The notes beneath the pieces are model-generated. The model searched no databases, had not been told where the DNA came from, and worked only from the letters and a program-made list of their open reading frames with translations. From the NCBI RefSeq assembly GCF_024679095.1, contig NC_066517.1:314627-378626 (forward strand): 64,000 nucleotides of DNA. The letters run 5' to 3'. Made by a program: the position numbers and the translations under genes. Below are positions 52,125 through 62,720 of the stretch, piece after piece (positions within the stretch are counted from its first letter, which is position 1; every line of letters begins with the position of its first letter). The DNA is from Eriocheir sinensis (taxonomy: Eukaryota; Arthropoda; Malacostraca; Decapoda; Varunidae).

Positions 52125-53617
52125 ATGGGTGTGAGTGACTGTGGCGTGTGTGGCAAGGGAGTGGGCAGGGGCAGCGCCGGTGTGTGCTGCGAGAGGTGTG
52201 AGGTGTGGTGCCACCAGCCGTGCGTGGACATCAAGACCAACTCGCGGCTCCTGCAGCACACCCTGCTCATCTTCCTATGCCTGGCGTGTAAGAACGTGAC
52301 GAAGGACGAGTGGCGAAGAGACAGGCAGAAGACGGACAAGAACGTGCAGACGGAGACCAGCAACGAGGAGAAGGCAGTCCAGACGACCCCCAAGGACACC
52401 CTGGAGGACAGAGGTGTCCAGACGACCACCGTGGAGGCCCCCAAGGACACCCTGGAGGACAGAGGAGTCCAGACGACTACCGTGGAGCCCCCCAAGGTCA
52501 CCCTGGAGGACAGGGGAGTCCAAACGACCACCGTGGCTGCCCCCAAGGACACCCTGGAGGACAGGGGAGTCCAGACGACCACCGTGGCTGCCCCCAAGGA
52601 CACCCTGGAGGACAGGGGAGTCCAGACGACCACCGTGGCTGCCCCCAAGGACACCCTGGAGGACAGGGGAGTCCAAACGACCACCGTGGCTGCCCCCAAG
52701 GACACCCTGGAGGACAGGGGAGTCCAGACGACCCCCGTGGCTGCCCCCAAGGACACCCTGGAGGACAGGGGAGTCCAGACGACCACCGTGGCTCTCCCCA
52801 AGGACACCCTGGAGGACAGGGGAGTCCAGACGACCACCGTGGCTCTCCCCAAGGACACCCTGGAGGACAGGGGAGTCCAGACAACAGCTGTGGCTGCCCC
52901 CAAGGACACCCTGGAGGACAGGGGAGTCCAGACAACAGCCGTGGCTGCCCCCAAGGAGGACCATGTGGAGAGAGAGGTTCAGACTGCTGAGACCCTCAAG
53001 GAAAGACCAGACCAAGCGACAGAAACAGCAAGGCCTAGACGGACAACAGAAATGAAGGTGAAGAGGGCCCCCATCCGTATCATTGGAGACAGTATGATGA
53101 AGAATGCGCACTGGCACGTTAAGTGCAACATGGACGGCAGTGGCTGCACCAGCATGAGTGGTGCCCAGATCAGGAACATCAAGAAAAGAGTGCAGCATGA
53201 TGCGGCCGACTTGAAAGACGGACTGCTGATCGTCCAGGGTGGTGGGAACGCCCTGGAGTACGTCGGACAGGAAGACACAGTGAAGGACGTAGTAGACTCT
53301 GTGAAGGCAGTGGAAGGAAAAGGAATGAAGGTTGCAGTTGTGGGAATTATGAGACGCCCAAGGGAAGGACCACAGTACGAGAGACTGCGCCGATCTACAA
53401 ACAAGAGGATCCAAGAAGAAATGATGAAGATGAAGATTGAATGGACGCGAGGCAGCAGGGCGACGTCAGCTTCATCGACATGGACGGAGTCCTGAGGGGA
53501 GATGCAGCGTTCGACGTGGATGGCGTGCACCTGAGCGGCAACGGGAACAGGAGGATGGGGGAGCGCCTGCGTGAATGGGTGCGGATGAAGTCACTGTATG
53601 CAGTGGGGACAGTTTGA
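52125..53617 (+). CDS. LINE ORF1: PHD finger, 17-residue repeats, SGNH-esterase-like
   Basis: Starts at ATG 52125 (AAAAGATGG). Residues 5-56 form a Cys4-His-Cys3 PHD-type finger (CGVCGKG, CCERCEVWCHQPC, CLACK). Residues about 85-285 are eleven copies of a 17-residue unit PKDTLEDRGVQTTTVAA, a 51-bp in-frame minisatellite. Residues about 305-445 begin with RAPIRIIGDSMMKN (the GDS nucleophile block) and contain GLLIVQGGGNALEY (block III, G.N). After a shift near 53440 comes FDVDGVHLSGNGNRRM (the D.VH catalytic block), ending at TGA 53615. An RNA chaperone or membrane-targeting role has been proposed for such ORF1 proteins. The catalytic triad is present once the frame break is ignored. Confidence 0.85.
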
Positions 53618-53674
53618 ACGGGTATAAATGACCTAGCACGGAGGAGTGGATACACAACCCAGGCAAGTGAAAGT

Positions 53675-56600
53675 ATGAAGATTGGATGTTTGAATGTGAG
53701 AGGTTGGGGTGTGGGCAAACTTGAGGACATGAGTAAGGAACTGGATGAATGGAAGTATGATATAATAGGCTTGACTGAGACACACCTGAGAGGTGACGTG
53801 CAGACTGAGGGGAGTGAGTATGTGATGATTGGGAAGGGGCGAAAGAAACAGGAGACTATGGGAGGAGGCGTAGCCTTCCACCGCAAAAATGAGAATCTGA
53901 AGGTGGAAGAGCTAGATGTAGGTAACAGTGCTAGCAGTGAAGATGTATTGGCCGTGAGTGTGGAATGCAAGAATAAAAAGGGCAGACTAGAAAGAGTAGT
54001 TATGGTTGTTGTGTATATGACTGTAGAAGGTGAAAGAGCAGTAAGGGAAAACAGGGGAAAGTACAATATTCTTAGAAAAGTTATGAGAGAGCATGCAGGA
54101 GAGAGAGTGATTGTTATGGGTGATATGAATGCACATACAGGTATGTTAGGTGAACGTATAAATCGGAATGGAGAAATGCTAGCTGAGTTTGTAAGTGAAA
54201 TGAACTTAGAGAACCTAAATGAAACTCTGGCTGAGGGACGTGTGACCTGGAGTGCAAGAAATCAGGAGTCTGCGATTGATTATGTACTGGTAAATGGGAG
54301 AATGCGCGAATGTGTGTCTCGTATGTGGATAGATGAAGAGGGAATGATTGATATTGTGTCTGACCATAATATGTTGACCGTGGAGTGCGGGCTGAATGGT
54401 AGAAATGAAATGAAAGAAAAGGACAGGAAGAAGAAGAAGTGGAGACTGAGAGATGTAGGGTGGGAAAATTTTCAGGTAGACTTGAGTGAAAGAAATTGGG
54501 AGCCAGGTAGTTTGAATGATGTGGACGCTTTGAATGAAAGGCTCGTAGAGAATGTGAGAGGAGCTGCAGTCCAACATGTAGGGTATGTGAGAACGAATGG
54601 TAGAAAGCGTGTAAGGAAACCGTGGTGGAACGATGATATTGGGACAGCTAGGAAAGAACGAAAGAGACTAAATAGACTGTGTAGACGAATGAGGAGAAGG
54701 AGGCAAGAAAGCGAAGAAGCTGAGGGTGAATACCAGAATGCATGGGAAAGCTACGTGAGACACCAACGAATGACAAAGCGGAAGATCATGAGTGCAAAGG
54801 TTCAGTGTGAAAGAAGTGTGATTCAGACCCTGAGAGAGAAAGGGCTTGAGGGAGGTCGTGAGTGGTATAGATTCCTGAGAGGTGAGAGGATGAGTGACAG
54901 TGAGAATGTGGAAAGTCTGAAGGTGAATGGTGAAAAAATTACAGATAAGGAGAAAATGAGGGAGTCAATTAGGAATTTTGGGAAGAAATAGGAGGAGTAG
55001 GGGAAGTATTTGGTGTGAGAGAAGGATGTGTAACTATGGAGAGGAAAGATGCAAATGAGCTGAATGAAAGGATCAGTAGGGAGGAGGTTGAGAGATGTGT
55101 GAAAAGACAGAAGAATGGTAAGGCTGCAGGACCAGATGAGATCCCGTATGAGTTGTATAAAAATGGAGGTGAGGCTGTGATTGAGAGGATGACTGAGTTA
55201 TTCAACCAGGTATGGGAAGAAGAGAGTGCCAAGTAAATGGAATTAATGTAGAGTGACTCTGATCCACAAGGGCGGGCATAAGAGTAAGCAGGAATTAAAG
55301 AACTATAGGCCAATCTCTCTGGTAAACTCAATAGGAAAAATCTTTAGTGCTGTGTTGAATGAAAGGTTGTGTAAATGGATTGAGAGTGCCAGGGTGCTGG
55401 GTGAGGAGCAGAACGGATTCCGAGTGGACAGGCGAGCAGAAGATAATATGTTTGTTGTAAATGAGCTGATTGAAAGGACAAAGAGAGGGAGTGAAACTGT
55501 ACTTAGGCTTCCTAGATATAGAAAGCTTATGACAGGGTGAATAGAGATGTGTTATGCAGAGTGCTTGAAAAGTTGGGCTGAGTGATAAGATTGTTAACAT
55601 AATTAGAAGTATGTATGTAGGTACAAGAGCAAAGTATAGACTAGGTGATCTAGAGACAGGTTGGGTGAAGAGTGAAAGAGGAGTGAGACAAGGCTGTATA
55701 TTATCACCAACATTATTTAGTCTTTTCACAGAGGAATTAGCAGTCAGAATGAGGAGAATGAATGCAGGAGTGAGAATTGGAGAGGATAAAGTATGTGTTG
55801 TTGTATGCGGATGATGTGGTGGTTATGAGTGAGTCTGCTGAAGAACTACAGAGTCTCCTAGATGTGGTAGGGGGTTATGGAAGGGATTTTGGGGTTAGGT
55901 TCAGTAGTGAGAAGAGCAAAGTAATGATAGTGAATAGGTCAGAGGATGAGAGAGAAACAACTTGGAGACTGGAAGGGGATGAGTTGGAACAGACGGAAGA
56001 ATACAAGTATCTAGGGGTGTGGATGGAGGTAAATGGATGCGGCAGGGCCAAGAATGTAAAGATAAGTATGGCAAACCAGTGGGTAGGCCGTTTAGGGAGT
56101 GCAGCGAGGATGAGAGCGAGCAAGTATGATGTCATCCGTGAGGTTTGGAAGAGTGTGGCTGTCCCGAGCATTATGTATGGAATGGATGTGATGACATGGA
56201 ATGACAGTGAGATAGAAAATTGGAAGTGGGGCAGAATAGGGTAGCAAGAATGGCACTGAATGCACCAAGGTTTGCAGCAGTAGAGGCTCTTAGGGGGGAC
56301 ATGGGATGGAGCACGTTTAGGGAAAGACTAGTAAAGGCAACCTTGAGATATAAAGTGAGACTGGAACAAATGGAGGATGCAAGATTAGCAAGGAAAGTAT
56401 ACTTGTGGAGTATAAGAGATGGCAAATGGGCGAATAAATGTGGGCGAATGATAGACAGGAATGTTATGCTAAGTAGGTGGGTGTATCGACCCTTTGAAGA
56501 TAGACAGAATGTGTTTGAATGGAGAATAACAAACAGAAATGGAGAGGGGTTTGAGTGGGATGTAAGAAAGTGGAAGAATGTGATAGATATGGCAGTTAAA

Positions 56601-57044
56601 GATGAGGGATTGAGCAAGTGGAAGAATGAGATGGAAAGAAAGGAAACTCTCGACTGGTATAGGGAGAAAGAGGCCCCAAAGTGTGAGGTGTGGTATGAGG
56701 GAAGCCTGGGAGGTGATCTTCTTTTCCGTGCTAGAGCGCAGTGTCTGGATGTGAATGCAAGGAACTATAGATGGTCTGAGTCCCGCAGCAAAGTATGCCA
56801 GATGTGTGACAGGGGTGTGGACGAGACTGTGCAGCATGTAGTGCTGGAATGCAAGAAGTATGACAGGGAGAGAACGAAGATGATGCATGTGTTTTTGAGC
56901 GAGATGGGACGTGATGTAAACGGGAGGACTGGAAGGGAGTGGATGGTGCTGCTGCTGGGGCTCAGTGGAGAGACGAGTGGACGAGTGATTGAGGCAGTGA
57001 AAGAGTTCTTGGAGGGCATGTGGCGTGAAAGATGTAGGGAATGA
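53675..57044 (+). pseudogene. LINE ORF2: APE endonuclease, reverse transcriptase, zinc knuckle
   Basis: MKIGCLNVRGWG starts an intact endonuclease to about 54400 (GLTETHLRG, VIVMGDMNAHTG, AIDYVLVN, IVSDHNMLTVE carrying the catalytic Glu, Asp, Asn and His). A Lys/Arg-rich linker follows to 54991. RT blocks in shifting frames are AAGPDEIPYE (about 55130), NYRPISLVNSIGKIF (about 55295), QNGFRVDRRAEDNMF (about 55405), ERGVRQGCILSPTLF (about 55675), YADDVVVMSES (about 55803), and YKYLGVWME (about 56005). The last segment, open from 56220 to 57044, ends in CQMCDRGVDETVQHVVLEC, a CCHC-like knuckle. About six frame changes disable the RT. Confidence 0.85.
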
Positions 57045-57189
57045 TATCTTGCCCCGAGAACATTGACTTCCCGCATGTTTTGTTTTCTTTTCACAGGAGC
57101 TGCCGATATAAAGGCCTGGCTGGGGAGAAATCCCGAGCCACCTGTGACATCAAGATCAAGATCAAACAGAGCAACGCTGCGGAGTCTGC

Positions 57190-57440
57190 CACGCCGCCCA
57201 CGCCCACACAGTGCCCCCACGGCTCCACGCCCACACAGTGCCTCCACGCCCACACAGTGCCCCCACGCCTCCACGCTCAGACAGTGCCCCCACGCCTCCA
57301 CGCCCACACAGTGCCTCCACGCCCACACAGTGCCCCCACGCCTCCACGCCCACACAGTGCCCCCACGCCTCCACGCCCACACAGTGCCCCCACGCCTCCA
57401 CGCCCACACAGTGCCCCCACGCCTCCACGCCCACCCAGTG
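57190..57440. repeat. 27-bp tandem array (CCCACACAGTG...)
   Basis: Units of ACAGTGCCCCCACGCCTCCA, CGCCCAC with occasional 12-15 bp shortened units. It lies immediately after the LINE 3' flank. As 27 is a multiple of 3, all frames are open, giving Pro/Thr/His- or Gly/Trp/Val-rich pseudo-ORFs. Confidence 0.92.
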
Positions 57441-57805
57441 CGTATTACAAGGTTATCTGTTTCAAGCTTACCTATTACAGGCTTTTTGGCGGAGGTTCAG
57501 GTGATGGGTCAGTAATATTCCAGAATCACACCCAAGCTTACCCATGTCAAGTTTACCTGTTTCAAGCTTTTTGTGGCTGAGGTGACAGCTTGGTATTATT
57601 CCAGAATCACACCCAAGCTTACCCATGTCAAGTTTACCTGTTTCAAGCTTTTTGTGGCTGAGGTGACAGCTTGGTAATATTCCAGAATCACACCCAAGCT
57701 TACCCATGTCAAGTTTACCTGATTCAAGCTTTTTGTGGCTGAGGTGACAGCTTGGTAATATTCCAGAATCACACCCAAGCTTACCATGTCAAGTTTACCT
57801 GTTTC
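57441..57805. repeat. 81-bp tandem array
   Basis: About 4.5 units at exactly 81 bp (57530, 57611, 57692, 57773) containing CACACCCAAGCTTACCCATG, TCAAGTTTACCTGTTTCAAG and GGCTGAGGTGACAGCTTGGT. Confidence 0.92.
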
Positions 57806-57956
57806 CGTTCACCGGTGATGAGGTTTCAGGCCCCGGTCCGCCGCCGCAGCAGCGCTCCACAGGGCCGCCAACATTACAACGCTAACATTAGCACCTAAAG
57901 TTGTCCTCAATCCTCATGTTCGTAAAATTCTAGTGTTTGCCCATACTCCCCCTCAC

Positions 57957-58186
57957 CCCCAAAACAAGCTTGGGGACCAGTGGGAATGCGGGTTTCAGGT
58001 GGGGGACGCGAAATCCGTCGCAATCTTATTTTTTAGGGGGGGAGGAAAATTACCCTAGGTCTAGGGAAATTTCTTACATTTAGGGATTTTTTCTCCCACG
58101 ACCACTAAATTAAGTATTTGCGGCAAATTTAGTGTTCCCTATGAGAAAACCACACATTCCCACTGGAGGCCAAGCTTGTTTTGGGA
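57957..58186. repeat. 230-bp foldback
   Basis: CCCAAAACAAGCTTGG...CCAGTGGGAATG (57957-57995) recurs in reverse complement at 58148-58186 with a few mismatches. The interior includes TTTTTTAGGGGGGGAGG and TAGGGATTTTTTCTCCC. Likely a small non-autonomous element. Confidence 0.7.
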
Positions 58187-58735
58187 GAGAAGCGAAGTGA
58201 ACCCTTCAAACGCTGCTCACCTCACCGGTCTGGCGTGGCGCCGCAGCCAGCTGCGCCCAAATAAACCGTCTACACCACACTCATGCCCTCTCTTTAGCAC
58301 CGGTTTGAGTAGGTTGTCACCTCATCGCAAGTTTCTGTCCTGCTAGTAGAGTCCGTGGCACCAAACAATCTTCATTGTTCATCACTGACACAAACAAAAC
58401 CACCGGCTACCTGTGATCCATCCAACTCTGCGCCCCAGAGAGTACTAGCTGTGGGTTCTAGCGCACGTGCAGGCTCTTGAACCTCCTGCCCGAGCTATTC
58501 AAACACGTGAATTCCGACTAACCGCATTTCGAATCTGCTTCACGTTGCCAGTAAGTGAAGGTAATTGTGGAGATTGACTCCACGCCTCCAAAATATGATA
58601 ATAAGCCTCCTATATATTATAGTTAAGAAATGAAATACATGTCCCTCAACCATAATATGAAGGCGTAAGTATACTTAAAAGTAAAGAAAAAGGGGGAATC
58701 GGTTCTCTTAGTTGGGGAGCACAGTAAAACTAACC
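58187..58735. other. Unique sequence without recognised features
   Basis: About 550 bp with mixed composition. No open frame longer than noise and no repeat unit. Confidence 0.45.
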
Positions 58736-58739
58736 AAAC

Positions 58740-59045
58740 GTTGCATAACCTAACCTCTAACAGGGGGCTTTGCCCCCCTCGACCCCCTGCTACCTCTCCT
58801 CGACCCCCCCACACGTATGATGCGCCGGAAAATCGTGTTTTATTGGTGGGGGAGCATATTTAATTTACTCTAATTGAACTTTACATAACCTAACCTCCAA
58901 CAGGGCGGCTTTGCCCCACTCGACCCCCTGCTAGCCAGGGGGGGCCCTCTACATGTATGATGCGCCAGAAAATCATGTTTTTTTGGTGGGGGAGCATATT
59001 TAATTCACTCTAACCTAACGGGGGGGGCAAAGCCCCCCTGAGCCA
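58740..59045. repeat. 140-bp tandem duplication
   Basis: CATAACCTAACCTC(T/C)AACAGGG, GTATGATGCGCC(G/A)GAAAATC and TTGGTGGGGGAGCATATTTA recur at 140-bp spacing (58744/58884 and 58841/58981). Each unit contains the short inverted pair GGGGGC...TTTGCCCCC. Confidence 0.8.
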
Positions 59046-59362
59046 GTTTTCCGCCATGGTGCGGTGCACACCTTTGGGCAGAGTTGCCTTTGTCTGGGGT
59101 GTGCGTGTCCTCAAAGTCGCTTTTCTCAACTCTTCTGCCCATGACCGGAAGATTACCAAAATGAGACGGCTTTTTTCAACTTCCCAAAGTCAAAAACATG
59201 ACATAGGGAGTTTGTTGATGAAGGTGGCGATAAAACAACAGTTCTTGCTAGTTTGTGTTTGTGGTTTATGAAGCCAGTGTGTTCATTTTGTAGTCTTTCT
59301 ATAGTGAGGAAAGTGATCGGCTTAAATAGCTTGTTGAGCCGTGTGTCCTTGTTTAATAGGTA

Positions 59363-59495
59363 CTACAGTAATCCCTCGCCATATCGCGGTTCACTTATCG
59401 CGGTCTCGCTGTATCGCAGATTTTAAAATTGTAAATAGTATTTAGTTTCGTACCGCGGATTTTTCGCTATATCGCGGAATTTTGCGGTATAGAGG
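59363..59495 (+). mobile_element. pogo/Tigger-like terminal repeat
   Basis: TACAGTAATCCCTCGCCATATCGCGG followed by several TATCGCGG/ATACCGCGG echoes is the usual terminal region of pogo/Tigger-type (Tc1/mariner) elements with a TA target. No matching right end or transposase was found. Confidence 0.5.
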
Positions 59496-60770
59496 TATTT
59501 TAATATATTTTTTTATTTTACTTATTTCGCAGTAAAACAAGCATTTTTTAGCCTAGAAAAATTGTCAACAATATAAAAAAATTCAAAACGTATTAATAAG
59601 AACATATTGAAATAATATTAAATTGAAATAAAATACGTAGCGTACAGCAGATGAGTAGACAGACTCGCACGTATATAAAACGCAGCTACGGCCGCATCCA
59701 CTTGAGCTAGTTTGCCCACGTGTGATCGTACACGGCACACTAGCTGTTGGCTGATGGATGTGAGGCGACCAACACTGTGGGCCGGTCTTACAGTCCTTTC
59801 GGGAGCGGCAAAACGAAAACGCGCACCAGGTTTGTTGGCTGGCGTACGAGAGCCAGGCGCCCGTCTTAAACTCAAAGATTTACGCTCCCCAACGAGACCC
59901 CGCACCGAACCTAAATCGTCGGCAATGTTGGTATAACTGGTCGGGCAAGGTTGGCGAGCGTGAGCGTGAAAACGTAAACAAAGTCACGTGATTTCTCGGC
60001 GCGTACCATGAACTGTACAGCGACCAAAGTCGTTTTTATCGAGATAAATCATGTTTTCAGGATTACCTCATCTCCAGGTAAAGTTGTGGGCATGCCTCAA
60101 AGCTGCGTGCGGCCTCTGTGTTTGTCCGCCTTACTTGTCCTTGAGTCTGTGGTGGGTAATAATAATAATGACAGGGCCAGTGTGATATTCCTGCTACCCA
60201 CAGTTTATCTTCCCAAAGTTTTCCTAGATACCCATTAGTTGGTCAGCCCAAAAGGGTCCATGAACAGCTGGGTGAGCTGCGTGTAGACTGATCAAGCTGA
60301 GATTCATACACGGACACGGATTTGCTGCTGAACCTGCTAACCAATGTACCAGTGTTTCTTTAATCTTCTGGGCATTTTTGACGTGCGACCCTCCCAGCTG
60401 TTCATTCTCCTTTTCAGTGTGATTAAAAAAGGGTGAGTAGAGGATTAAACACCCCAAGGACGAATATTTACAGTCTTTGGTAAATGGTTTAGCTCTGCCA
60501 CTTCAAAATATCATGTACTCTTCCAAACTGTGGGCAAAGGGCAAAAATAAATCATATTTAACCATAATATGAAGGTGTACATTATAAGTAACTAACCTAA
60601 GTAGACGTAACATAACCAAACCAAAACCAAAAGTGTTATAACTAGTTTTACCATGTAGATATCATTACAAAATAAAATTTCTATGGTGTAGATACTTTCC
60701 GTTGTAGATAACAAGCCAAAGTACAGTGTAGATATTTTTTTTCTTGTAGATAACAAGCCAAAGTAGCACC
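59496..60770. other. AT-rich sequence, no supported gene
   Basis: Short GC-richer patch at 59680-60000, possibly interior of the pogo-like element. No recognisable protein. Confidence 0.4.
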
Positions 60771-60771
60771 A

Positions 60772-62720
60772 CCTAACCACTGCAGCCACCGCCCCGACTG
60801 TCCAGTGCACTGACAGTACTGGCAGGGTTATGTTAGGTTTGCTTAGATTAGTTAGCCTTCTTTAGTACTTCTATTGAACTACCTACTTGTTTGTTTATTT
60901 TCTTCAAATTATAATGGTATTGAGTATTATTGATCTGAAAACAATAAGGAACAAAGCAGGGGGAATTGTTTCTTCACTCAAAGAAATGGATATTTGGGAA
61001 AACCTGGGGAAAGTAAACTGGTAACTCTCCTGTTACACTAGCCATGTCCCAGGATAATTAGTTCTTACCAACAACCAGCTCTAGGGCCAGCAAGATGGAG
61101 ATGAGCAATGAGGCCACATGCAGCTATAGCACATGCCCCCAATTCTACCTTTATTTATTTAGCATGGGGTAAAGGTAAAGAATGTATCGTTTCACATTAA
61201 TATTTTATTGATAAAATAGTTTTATTTAGCCTTAGTACGTGCGATGAAAAAGGATTACACAGTCTAATAATTTATTTTTCCATGTTGAAAATACAGGTAA
61301 ACTTACTACCAGGTAAAGATTTTCTTACAGCAAAAGGTCTTTTATGATATTTGTATCTTGACTGCTCTTTGATGCTATAAATGGACACAGTCACCACAGG
61401 ACAGCCCCAGGGAGCAGAAATATCGGATGATTCTGTCACTATTCTCCCTCCATTTCATCTGGCCTGTACGGTTCTCTTTTCTTCTCTTCTGTAGCTCACA
61501 TTCCATTGCTTTGGACTGTTAAGCCCTAGTAAATGAACTTATCTACCTTTGCCAACTTAATGAAACCTTACTGTACCATCTCTATTGGGCTCACTCACAT
61601 GTACTCAGGCTTGCTCCTCCTAGTTCATTTTCAGTTTCTTTCCTGCCTTCACTACACATCACAATGTCACCCATAAATATCATGGTCCACGGAGACTGCT
61701 GCCTCAACCAAACAGACATAACCTAACCAAACCTAACCACTGCAGCCGCCGCCCTGACTGTCCAGTGCACTGACAGTTCTGGTTCGGTTATGTTAGGTTT
61801 TCTTAGACTAGTTATTTTCTTTATGACTTCTATTGAATTACTTATTTGTATATTTTCTTCAAATTATAATGGTTTTGAGTACTATTAATCTAAAAATACT
61901 AAGAAATAAAGCAGGGGGAATTGTTTCTTCACTCAAAGAAATGGATATTTGGGATAACCTGGGGAAAATAAACTGGTAACTCTCCTGTCACACTAGCCAT
62001 ATCCCAGGATAATTAGTTGTTACCAACAAGCAGCTCTAGGGCCAATAAGATGGAGATGAGCAATGAGGCCACATGCCGCTAAAGCATATGCCCCCAACTT
62101 TACCTTTATTAATTAATTTAGCATGGGGTAAAGAATTTATCATTACATATTAATATTTTATTGATAATATAGCTTTATTTAGCCTTAGTACGTGTGATGA
62201 AAAAAAGGATTACACAGTTTAATAATTTATTTTTCCATGTTGAAAATACAGGTAAATTTATTACCAAATAAAGATTTTCTTACAGCAAAAGGTCTTTTAT
62301 GATATCTGTAACTTGACTGCTCTTTGATGCTATAAATGGACACAGTCACCACAGGACAGCCCCAGGGCTTTGTCCTGGAGCAGAAATATCGGATGATCGT
62401 GTCACCATTCTCCCTCTATTCCACCTGGCCTGTACGGTACTCTTTTCTTCCTTTCTGTAGCACACGTTCCATTGCTTTGTTCTGTTAAGCCCTAGTATTT
62501 GAACTTATCAACCTTTGCCAACTCCACTCACTGAAACCTCACTGTACCATTTTCGTAGGGCTCACTCACATGTACTCAGTCTTGCTCCTGCTGATTTTCA
62601 TCCCTCTTATACAGTGCATACCTCCACCTCTCTAGTTCATTTTCAGTTTCTTCCCTGCCTTCACTAAATATCACAATGTCATCCACAAATATCATGGTCC
62701 ATGGAGACTGCTGCCTGACC
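60772..62720 (-). repeat. 960-bp direct duplication with RTE-like LINE fragment
   Basis: Copy 1, 60772-61695; copy 2, 61733-62720. They are about 90% identical by eye at 960-bp offset (CCACTGCAGCC at 60777 and 61737; GTCCAGTGCACTGACAGT; AGCAGGGGGAATTGTTTCTT). Both end with LINE coding sequence on the minus strand: copy 2 encodes CRLTDEVRQQSPWTMIFVDD, IVIFSEGREETENELERW (RT palm, FVDD), and copy 1 a shorter decayed version. Indels of 10-15 bp distinguish the copies. Confidence 0.8.

Larger units (their letters stand above)
52034..57140 (+). mobile_element. Near-full-length APE-type LINE with PHD-esterase ORF1
   Basis: Two ORFs in one 5.1-kb unit flanked by the 20-bp repeat CCTGTGACATCAAGATCAAG at 52014-52033 and 57141-57160. 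ORF1 is at 52125-53617 and ORF2 at 53675-57044. Coding breaks: one frame change in ORF1 (about 53440) and about six in ORF2. The 3' part after ORF2 is short, has no poly(A), and the flank includes ATCAAG repeats, which could be a short-repeat tail instead of a target duplication. ORF1 esterase domains are known from CR1/L2-type and related LINEs. The exact clade of the RT is uncertain. Confidence 0.85.

Noticed and set aside
51881..52954. Minus-strand frame of 357 codons with VVVWTPLSSRVSLGAAT repeats
   Set aside because: It is antisense to the in-frame 51-bp minisatellite of the LINE ORF1, whose plus frame has the PHD and esterase-like domains.
57041..57580. Pro/His/Thr-rich frames after an acceptor-like TTTTCTTTTCACAG
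   Set aside because: The body is the 27-bp array, open in all frames. The acceptor lies in the LINE 3' region and no downstream donor was found.
59618..59936. Short overlapping frames on both strands
   Set aside because: No homology, no splice or start support, and located in a possible pogo-like element interior.
60008..60238. 76-codon frame at 60 kb
   Set aside because: No codon bias, family or splice evidence.
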